DNA of 6,083 bases from Anaerolineae bacterium. GTDB lineage: Bacteria; Chloroflexota; Anaerolineae; JAADDB01. Under the pieces are notes generated by a model, which saw only the letters and a list, made by a program, of their open reading frames with translations, had not been told where the DNA came from and did not search any database. The position numbers and the translations under genes were made by a program. Shown here in pieces: positions 1 through 5,695 of the stretch (positions within the stretch are counted from its first letter, which is position 1; every line of letters begins with the position of its first letter). The stretch is from NCBI GenBank assembly GCA_015486895.1, contig WFQT01000372.1, positions 1 through 6,083 on the forward strand. Direction: 5' to 3'.

Positions 1-350
1 CGTGGCTTGTACAAGCAGATGTTCGGGTTATAGATGATGATAGCATACCACTTTACCAATTGTTTGCTGAATCGAAGGTTCAAGTAGGCGTCAATTCGAC
101 AGCAATTTTTGAGGGTCTGAATTTTGGTTTGAAAACCATCTTGCTAAACCTACCCGGCATTGAATACATGAAATGCTTAATCAAAGACCACGTTGCTCAG
201 GTTGTGACTTCGCCAGCGGATCTGGTAGAGGGAGTGCGTAGTGAAACAACACCCCAAATTCAGACAGATTTGTTTTTCAAGCGAGACTCGCTCAATAATA
301 TAAGGCAAGCTACAGATAGGCTTCTGAGCACAGGAGCCAGCGTAAGATAA
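1..350 (+). CDS. C-terminal part of a GT-B-like surface-carbohydrate glycosyltransferase (5' truncated)
   Basis: The frame is open from the left edge (first full codon at position 3) to a TAA at 348-350, giving 115 residues. The true start lies outside the window; the internal TTG at 60 is not a credible start because coding sense continues upstream of it. Residues 31-42 (NSTAIFEGLNFG), followed by KTILLNLPGIEYM at 43-55, resemble the C-terminal half of GT-B fold enzymes of capsule and surface-carbohydrate loci. There a small-residue/Glu loop of the type S-T-x-x-x-E-x-x-x-x-G binds the nucleotide-sugar donor. No signal peptide or membrane segment is visible in this part. The acceptor and sugar cannot be inferred. 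By hand count its GC is about 43%, lower than the wecB block downstream, so it may have a different origin. It may instead belong to a related non-transferase GT-B protein such as an epimerase-like enzyme. Confidence 0.6.
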   Translation, partial: WLVQADVRVIDDDSIPLYQLFAESKVQVGVNSTAIFEGLNFGLKTILLNLPGIEYMKCLIKDHVAQVVTSPADLVEGVRSETTPQIQTDLFFKRDSLNNIRQATDRLLSTGASVR

Positions 351-542
351 ATGCAAGGAGATGATAATGTCGGGGGCTGCCTCGCGATTCTCAGACTAAG
401 ATAGGCGTTTGTTGCTCCGGTCAGGCGGCTTGGCGCTATGCTGGACTGGTAGACGGGAATGCCCTCGGGGTCACCTTAAACCGAATCACAATTGGCGGCC
501 ACAGGTGAAGGTCTATCGTCAATTCTTGCGAGAGGTATCTCT
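351..542 (+). other. Intergenic gap with a dead-end mini-ORF
   Basis: I see no recognisable gene in these 192 bases. An AAGGAG at 355-360 sits six bases before an ATG at 367, which would be well-placed translation signals, but that frame stops after ten codons (MSGAASRFSD, TAA at 397-399). A second frame from ATG 351 gives 17 codons, ending with TAG at 402-404. No clear sigma-70 promoter or terminator with a T-run was found. The gap marks the switch from the AT-rich upstream gene to the GC-richer block, so it could be a recombination junction or the remnant of a deleted gene; this is inference. Confidence 0.4.
531..536 (+). promoter_or_regulatory. Ribosome binding site deciding the ATG 543 start
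   Basis: AGAGGT ends six bases before the ATG at 543. This supports ATG 543 over the in-frame TTG at 492, which would add 17 residues of low-information sequence before the family's usual N-terminus (RPKLCILSLSS). Confidence 0.65.
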
Positions 543-1718
543 ATGTCCCGCCCTAAACTTTGTATTCTCTCCCTTTCCTCTATCCATCAGGATAGTCGTG
601 TGCTGCGGCAGATAGATTTTGCGGCCCGCGCGGGCTACGAGGTGACCGTGGTGGGTTGGGGACATTTGGACAAAGACCGCCCCAACGTAAGCATGCACCC
701 AGTGCAGCGAGTGGTTCTATCCCCCGCGGAACGTGCTATGCAGGTCATCCGAATGATAGGTGGTCGTATAACTCCTAAGTTGTTTGAAAAATGGTATTGG
801 GCTAAACCTGATCACCATCAAGCCCTCCAAGCCGTAATTGATTCTAAACCCAATCTCATCCATGCTAACGAAGCCATTGCCCTACCCATCGCCATCGAAG
901 CCGCCAAGCGTATTGGTGCTAAAGTCCTTTTCGACGCTCACGAGTATTCTCCGGAGCAGCGTGCAGATTCCATGATCTGGCGCATCCTGGCGCAGCCCTT
1001 CTATAACTCCATTATCCGCACCTATGTCCTTCAGGCTGACGCCATAATCACCGTAGAGCCGCACATCGCCAGGAGATATGAGGATGAATTCGGAATTATT
1101 GATGTGGGGGTCATCCGCAATGTTCCGCCCTATCAAAGCCTGCCCTTCCATTCCACTGATCCCAAACACGTCCGGCTCATTCATCATGGTGCAGCCATGA
1201 AAGAGCGACGGCTGGAGAGTATGATTCATACATTAGCTCTGACTGATGAGCGATTTACCTTGGATTTTATGCTTCTCCCTGGCACACCCGGCTACATGGA
1301 TAGGCTTAAGCACGTTGCTGCTACGCTCGTCCCTGACCGCATATATTTTCGGCCTCCTGTCCCTCCTGATGGCATCAGCTCCGTCATAAGTGAGTACGAC
1401 ATCGGTATTTATTTGCTGAACCCGGCCAACTACAACCAATCGATGGCCCTGCCCAACAAATTCTTCGATTTCATCATGGCGGGGTTAGCAGTGGCTATCG
1501 GTCCTTCTCCTGCCATGGCCGCTCTGGTGGAAAAGTATGGGATAGGCATTGTGGCAGAAGATTTCGAGCCTGCTAGCTTGGCCCACAAGCTCAACGCTCT
1601 CTCCTCGACTGACATTGACTCCATGAAGCGGCGTTCTTTGCAAGCCGCCAGAGAATTGAACGCAGAAACAGAAATGCGCAAACTCCTTGATATTTATACT
1701 CAGTTGCTAAATTCATGA
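543..1718 (+). CDS. Glycosyltransferase, GT4-like (GT-B fold)
   Basis: A predicted soluble enzyme of 391 residues, normal for the family, that would transfer a sugar from a nucleotide-sugar donor to a glycan acceptor in the cytoplasm. The N-terminal Rossmann half has the beta-strand/loop KLCILSLSSIHQDSRV at 5-20 and GYEVTVVGWG at 31-40. LIHANE at 105-110 and DAHEYSPEQ at 131-139 match the acceptor-side half of GT4 enzymes of the 'D-x-R-V-L ... A-H-D/E' type. The donor half has RNVPP (192-196), HHGAAMKERRLE (214-225), YDIGIYLL (285-292) and LPNKFFDFIMAG (303-314). In the last motif Asp309 stands where relatives usually have the nucleotide-sugar-binding Glu (NKFFEY). No membrane segment is apparent. 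ATG 543 was chosen for its Shine-Dalgarno. The stop TGA overlaps the next gene's ATG by four bases (ATGA), so this is the first gene of a coupled operon. The sugar and acceptor are unknown. Confidence 0.85.
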   Translation: MSRPKLCILSLSSIHQDSRVLRQIDFAARAGYEVTVVGWGHLDKDRPNVSMHPVQRVVLSPAERAMQVIRMIGGRITPKLFEKWYWAKPDHHQALQAVIDSKPNLIHANEAIALPIAIEAAKRIGAKVLFDAHEYSPEQRADSMIWRILAQPFYNSIIRTYVLQADAIITVEPHIARRYEDEFGIIDVGVIRNVPPYQSLPFHSTDPKHVRLIHHGAAMKERRLESMIHTLALTDERFTLDFMLLPGTPGYMDRLKHVAATLVPDRIYFRPPVPPDGISSVISEYDIGIYLLNPANYNQSMALPNKFFDFIMAGLAVAIGPSPAMAALVEKYGIGIVAEDFEPASLAHKLNALSSTDIDSMKRRSLQAARELNAETEMRKLLDIYTQLLNS

Positions 1719-2962
1719 AAAGTGTCCTAGTTATTACTCCCTTTATTTGGGAAGGGGGCCCATGGCGGGGCAAACGCACCGTGTATGCCATCCTGGAGGG
1801 ATTTCAGCGCGCAGGGTATCAGGTGCATGTGGTCACCGCGACTAATCGTCTGGGCCTGTACGAGGATGTATGGGAAGGCCTACACATCCATTATTTTCAC
1901 CCTGCTGTCGCGCCGGGCGCAGGGAAATTCGATGCGTTCAATTCGTTTCTCACCCAGATTTCTCGTGATCAAAACACAGGGCGGCGGCATCTTTCTTTTC
2001 GTTTGTTCTGGCTTAGCTTCGTGTGGGGGGCAGCGCAACGAGCAGGTGAGATTGCCCTAGCTCACCCACCCACGTTCCTTTATGGCATCAACAATCTCGG
2101 CATCCCTCCGGCTTGGTGGGTGGCTCGGAAGAACCGGATCCCATTCTTCGCCCGCATCATGGGTAGCCCCATTATGCAATGGATCGACTCGCCCATCAAG
2201 CTCTATATTGTCCGTTTCGATGAACTCTTGGCTTTTAAGCTCCCTTCCCAAGCCATCATTGTGACTGACGACGGTACCATTTCTACAACAGATATTCACG
2301 ATTACCTGGGTATCCCCCGGGAACGCATCTGGCTTTTACGTAACGGCATCGATAAGTCTATTTTCCAGCAGGGTCCAAGCCGGGAAGAGGCACGAAAGAT
2401 GCTTGAACTCCCCCTGAACGCTCCTATCCTTTTGTGGGTTTCGCAATTGGTGAACTGGAAGCACCCTGAACGCCTGTTGCAGGCGCTCCCTGTCATCCTT
2501 TCTCAGTACCCCGAGACTTTTACGGTTATCCTGGGGGACGGCCCTTTACGGTCCCAATTGGAGTCTCTGTCTCAGGAACTGGGTATCGCGCACTCCGTGC
2601 GGTTCGACGGCTTCGTGGCTCGGGAAAAGCTCCCTGTCTACTTCCATGCAGCCGACATTTTCACCGCGTTCTACGATTATGCCAATATCGGCAACAGCAC
2701 CCTGGAGGCTATGCTCTGCGGTCTGCCTGTGGTAGCGCTGGACAACGGCCACACCGCGGATGTGGTTCACCATGGCGAAAACGGTTTTCTCATCCCACCC
2801 GATCAGTTAGACCGCATTGCTCAAACGCTGTTGTGCTTAGTGCAGGACACTTCCTTGCGCCGTCGGCTGGGCCAGGAAGCCGCCCAGCGTGCAGGCACCA
2901 TGCTTCTCACCTGGGAGGAACGCATTGATAAGGAAATTGCTATGATTGAGGCTGCTCTATGA
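1715..2962 (+). CDS. Glycosyltransferase family 4 protein (Glycos_transf_1 domain)
   Basis: A GT-B fold retaining-type glycosyltransferase of 415 residues. The N-terminal half starts with VLVITPFIWEGGPWRGK (4-20), including the glycine-rich loop expected near the donor phosphate, and GYQVHVVTATNRL (34-46). The C-terminal Glycos_transf_1 half is textbook: RNGID (209-213), LLWVSQLVNWKHPERLL (239-255), VILGDGPLR (271-279), VRFDGFV (295-301) and NSTLEAMLCGLPVV (327-340), then GENGFLIPP (354-362). In the E-x7-E donor/catalytic motif the second Glu is present (Glu331), but the first position, residue 323, is Ala. No signal peptide is seen. A short hydrophobic stretch near 95-106 may be a membrane-contact helix. 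It starts inside the previous gene's stop (ATGA at 1715-1718) with no clear Shine-Dalgarno, pointing to translational coupling, and overlaps wecB in the same way. It likely adds one sugar to the same glycan as its neighbour; the substrate is unknown. Confidence 0.9.
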   Translation: MKSVLVITPFIWEGGPWRGKRTVYAILEGFQRAGYQVHVVTATNRLGLYEDVWEGLHIHYFHPAVAPGAGKFDAFNSFLTQISRDQNTGRRHLSFRLFWLSFVWGAAQRAGEIALAHPPTFLYGINNLGIPPAWWVARKNRIPFFARIMGSPIMQWIDSPIKLYIVRFDELLAFKLPSQAIIVTDDGTISTTDIHDYLGIPRERIWLLRNGIDKSIFQQGPSREEARKMLELPLNAPILLWVSQLVNWKHPERLLQALPVILSQYPETFTVILGDGPLRSQLESLSQELGIAHSVRFDGFVAREKLPVYFHAADIFTAFYDYANIGNSTLEAMLCGLPVVALDNGHTADVVHHGENGFLIPPDQLDRIAQTLLCLVQDTSLRRRLGQEAAQRAGTMLLTWEERIDKEIAMIEAAL

Positions 2963-4056
2963 AGGTGATCACCGTGGTCGGAGCTCGGCCTCAATTCATC
3001 AAATCCGTGCCAGTCAGCCGGGCCTTGGAAGCCGCAAGCGTCCGAGAATTCCTGGTCCACACTGGCCAGCATTATGATGTCAATATGTCCCAAATCTTCT
3101 TTGATGAATTGGGCATCCCCCGGCCCCATGTGAACTTGGGCGTGGGCTCGTCCACCCATGGTCGGCAGACTGGAGAGATGCTTATCCGCTTGGAAGAGAT
3201 CATATTGAAAGAGAAGCCAGACATGGTATTGGTATATGGTGATACCAACTCTACTCTGGCCGCAGCTCTGGCCGCGGTCAAACTGCACATCCCGGTAGCC
3301 CATGTAGAGGCAGGTTTGCGCTCCTTCAACCGGCAGATGCCTGAAGAACATAACAGGGTCCTCACCGACCACTGTGCGGACTTGTTTTTCTGTCCCACAG
3401 CCACCGCTGTAGAGAACTTGACACGAGAAGGAATCAAGAAGGGCGTTTACCTTACTGGCGACGTCATGTACGACGCTGTGCGGATCTTTAGTGAGCAAGC
3501 CCGGGACCGTTCCACCATCTTGCAGCGACTGGGGCTGACTCGGGGCAGCTATCTGCTGGCTACGGTGCATCGTCCTCGCAACACCGATGACCCGCAGCGG
3601 CTACGAGCTCTGGTTGAGGCTTTTATGCGTTTGGATGCTCCAGTGATCTTTCCTACTCACCCTCGCACTCGCCAAAGACTATCTCTTCTTAACCTGTCCC
3701 CGGGCTATCTGGCCCAGCGAGACGTTCACCTCTTGGACCCGGTGGGCTATCTGGACATGCTCATGCTAGAGCAAAATGCTCGGCTTATTCTCACCGATTC
3801 GGGAGGCATTCAAAAAGAAGCTTACTTCTTCGCTGTTCCTTGCATCACTTTGCGGGAAGAAACTGAATGGGTAGAGACGGTAAATGCGGGTTGGAATGTA
3901 CTGGTAGGCGCGGATGTAGAGAAAATTCTGCACTTCGCCCACACTTTTGTACCTAGGGTCACTCCGCCCCCTGTTTTCGGCGATGGGCGAGCTGCGGATA
4001 AAATTGCTGCAATCATCCGAACTTGGGACTCTCACAATAGATTTTCGATCAAGTGA
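2959..4056 (+). CDS. wecB: UDP-N-acetylglucosamine 2-epimerase (non-hydrolysing)
   Basis: Cytoplasmic enzyme interconverting UDP-GlcNAc and UDP-ManNAc, a supplier of ManNAc-type sugars for surface glycans. The 365-residue length fits the family. Motifs: VVGARPQFIKSVPVSRAL (6-23), HTGQHYD (34-40), YGDTNST (93-99), HVEAGLRSF (115-123), MPEEHNR (127-133), TGDVMYD (166-172), ATVHR (201-205), PTHPRTR (232-238) and LTDSGGIQKEA (278-288). The catalytic residues known from E. coli WecB (Asp95, Glu117, Glu131, His213) have counterparts here at Asp95, Glu117, the Glu129/Glu130 pair and His204, so activity is expected. The segment after the catalytic His reads HRPRNTDD, with Arg207 where many relatives have Glu (HRxEN). 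The start overlaps the upstream stop (ATGA, 2959-2962); a GAGG at 2948-2951 lies seven bases before it. There is no UDP-ManNAc dehydrogenase in the window, so whether ManNAc or ManNAcA is used cannot be decided here. Confidence 0.95.
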   Translation: MKVITVVGARPQFIKSVPVSRALEAASVREFLVHTGQHYDVNMSQIFFDELGIPRPHVNLGVGSSTHGRQTGEMLIRLEEIILKEKPDMVLVYGDTNSTLAAALAAVKLHIPVAHVEAGLRSFNRQMPEEHNRVLTDHCADLFFCPTATAVENLTREGIKKGVYLTGDVMYDAVRIFSEQARDRSTILQRLGLTRGSYLLATVHRPRNTDDPQRLRALVEAFMRLDAPVIFPTHPRTRQRLSLLNLSPGYLAQRDVHLLDPVGYLDMLMLEQNARLILTDSGGIQKEAYFFAVPCITLREETEWVETVNAGWNVLVGADVEKILHFAHTFVPRVTPPPVFGDGRAADKIAAIIRTWDSHNRFSIK

Positions 4057-4069
4057 ACGTATGAATGTA

Positions 4070-4089
4070 GAAGACAAGGTAGTGTCTTC
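4070..4089 (+). promoter_or_regulatory. 7-bp stem-loop after wecB, possible attenuator
   Basis: GAAGACA (4070-4076) and TGTCTTC (4083-4089) are perfect inverted repeats around a six-base loop AGGTAG, beginning 13 bases after the wecB stop. Only a TTTT run at 4098-4101 follows, eight bases downstream, so a canonical Rho-independent terminator is not supported. The same GTCTTC could also pair with GAAGAC at 4165-4170, just before the ATG of the next gene. A regulatory role is inference. Confidence 0.3.
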
Positions 4090-4172
4090 ATAGGCTGTTT
4101 TGCACCGCCTGAAAAGTACATCTGCTGCAGAAAATTACTAATGTCAAGTACGGGAGATTGTTCAGAAGACTA

Positions 4173-5513
4173 ATGTCGGATAATAAGTCTATTCAACCGC
4201 TCTACATCTTTTTATCAATCGGCATCGTCTGCCTATTTGCATTTTGGCTCTCAATTCCCCTGCCTAGAGTAGATAACCAACTAATCGGCTCCGATGGTGT
4301 CGGCTATTACGCATACCTGCCTTCCCTCCTGCTCGACGGTGACCTCAATTTCACTGATGAGTATGCCTATTTTTACTCATATGATACAGAGCATTTGGCA
4401 AATGTCCTTAAAGATATGACACCGCGGGGCTTACCTAAGAACCAATGGTCTATCGGTCCAGCTCTACTATGGATGCCTTTCTTTCTGCTTGCCCATGTTC
4501 TTGCCCTCATTCTAAACCTGATTCCTGGCGTGCATATCCTGACAGACGGGATGGGGTACTGGTACCAATCCTTTGTGCTATCTGGCAGCATTCTCTACGG
4601 AGTTTTCGCCATCATCCTTAGCTATGATTTTGTACGTCTCTTTGTCTCCGAGCGTTCTGGGTGGACTTCTGTTGTGTTGATCGCTACAGCAGGTAACCTG
4701 ATCTATTACATGACAGCCGAGCCATACATGTCTCACACAACGTCAGCTTTTATGAGTGCAATATTCTTTCTAGCTTGGGCCCATCTCGCTAATGAACAGT
4801 CCGCACGCAAACCCGCATTGCTAGGAGCCATCGCTGGCGGCATGGCTCTAGTGCGACCCCAGGATGGCCTATTTCTTTTGCTTCCATTTGTCGCAGATAT
4901 CATCCAAGGGCTATACCAGTGGCGAAAGTTGGCGGAGGGTGGTTTGATTGCTGCGGCCTCTGCGCTAGTAGTGTTCTCACCACAACTTTTTGTGTGGCAT
5001 GCTCTCTATGGTAGCTTCCTTCACAGTGGCTATTCGTATAGCGGCGGCACTTTTTCCTGGACCAACCCCAAACTATTCAAAGTGTTGTTCTCGGCATATC
5101 GGGGACTATTCATTTGGCACCCTGTCTTCCTTCTGAGTGTTATTGGTCTTATTTTTGCCTATCGCAGGAACCGCTCTGTCAGCTTGGCTTGCCTTATTGG
5201 CTTTCTTATACAATGGTATGTTATCAGTAGCTGGTCAAACTGGCAGCAAGGAGATGCATTTGGCGGACGCATGTTCATTGTGTGTACACCAATATTTGCA
5301 TTGGGGCTGGCTCATCTCATCGAGTGGACTGTGCGCCGCTGGTCTTGGTCAGTAGTCTACACTTTCGGAGGGATGCTATTAGTCTGGAATTTCTTGCTCT
5401 TCCTCGAGTATCGCTTCGACCTAGTCACTGCCCAGAGACCGCCAACTTGGCGTGACTTAACTATCCGCCGCGTGACATTCCTGAGAGAATGGCTCGGGCA
5501 TATATGGAATTAA
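4173..5513 (+). CDS. Multi-spanning membrane glycosyltransferase, GT-C / PMT-like
   Basis: A polytopic inner-membrane protein of 446 residues with roughly 10-12 hydrophobic segments (for example near 10-28, 97-116, 133-151, 193-205, 261-275, 313-329, 336-352, 367-383 and 394-411). The first extracytoplasmic loop carries SDGVGYYAYLP (40-50) and DGDLNF. An Asp in this loop is the usual catalytic/metal-site position of GT-C enzymes, which take sugars from polyprenyl-phosphate donors. LVRPQDGLF (226-234) and NWQQGDAFGGRMF (356-368) also match motifs frequent in bacterial ArnT/RgtA-like families. It would act on the periplasmic or outer face, adding a sugar to a lipid-linked glycan, lipid or protein; donor and acceptor are unknown. 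ATG 4173 was chosen: its A is the last base of a TAA closing a ten-codon frame from ATG 4141. The in-frame TTG 4158 directly abuts GGGAGA with no spacing. The RBS is weak (AGAAGA, 4164-4169). GC is lower than in wecB (29 of 60 bases in one sampled line). C-terminal residues 423-446 look soluble. Confidence 0.8.
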   Translation: MSDNKSIQPLYIFLSIGIVCLFAFWLSIPLPRVDNQLIGSDGVGYYAYLPSLLLDGDLNFTDEYAYFYSYDTEHLANVLKDMTPRGLPKNQWSIGPALLWMPFFLLAHVLALILNLIPGVHILTDGMGYWYQSFVLSGSILYGVFAIILSYDFVRLFVSERSGWTSVVLIATAGNLIYYMTAEPYMSHTTSAFMSAIFFLAWAHLANEQSARKPALLGAIAGGMALVRPQDGLFLLLPFVADIIQGLYQWRKLAEGGLIAAASALVVFSPQLFVWHALYGSFLHSGYSYSGGTFSWTNPKLFKVLFSAYRGLFIWHPVFLLSVIGLIFAYRRNRSVSLACLIGFLIQWYVISSWSNWQQGDAFGGRMFIVCTPIFALGLAHLIEWTVRRWSWSVVYTFGGMLLVWNFLLFLEYRFDLVTAQRPPTWRDLTIRRVTFLREWLGHIWN

Positions 5514-5695
5514 GCGAGCACTTTGTCTTTGGTGCCCGCACTGCTACGTCCCAGTTCCCCGGCATCGGCCGGCACGTGAGGTCGCTTCCCGAGTCCTTGA
5601 AAGATCAGCTGGAACTGGGCAGTGCGTGGTGCTTCAATCGCCGGAGGATTTGCAGGGTGCTGGAACATCCATTACATCAAAATGGCAGGTGACTT
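5514..5695 (+). other. Spacer between the two membrane-protein genes, no convincing gene
   Basis: These 182 bases hold no product I recognise. A frame from ATG 5489 (inside the previous gene) runs 67 codons to TGA 5690-5692, ending three bases before the GTG of the next gene. Its Arg/His/Cys-rich translation matches nothing I know, so I treat it as a chance frame, though its fit into the gap is noted. A short hairpin CCGGC-ATCG-GCCGG lies at 5559-5572 without a T-run. No promoter is clear. Confidence 0.35.
5687..5691 (+). promoter_or_regulatory. Candidate ribosome binding site for the GTG 5696 start
   Basis: AGGTG lies four bases before GTG 5696. A rival site, AGGA at 5714-5717, lies five bases before an in-frame GTG at 5723, so the start is unsettled between these two. 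Confidence 0.4.

Noticed and set aside
412..442. Promoter-like TTGCTC ... TATGCT
   Set aside because: The spacing is 19 bases and the -35 match is poor, so it is not better than chance.
492..542. TTG 492 as start of the first GT4 gene
   Set aside because: It adds 17 uninformative residues; ATG 543 has a well-spaced AGAGGT and begins right before the conserved first strand.
882..1229. 115-codon minus-strand frame opposite the first GT4
   Set aside because: Shadow of a conserved sense gene, with no recognisable domain or translation signals.
2821..3570. 249-codon open frame on the minus strand opposite the GT4 end and wecB
   Set aside because: It lies antisense to two confidently identified genes; its translation shows no family motif and is explained by codon bias of the sense strand.
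4158..4172. TTG 4158 as start of the GT-C gene
   Set aside because: The purine-rich GGGAGA touches the TTG without any spacer; ATG 4173 lies five codons later and forms a TAATG junction.
5559..5572. CCGGC-ATCG-GCCGG hairpin as a terminator
   Set aside because: The stem is only five base pairs and no T-run follows.
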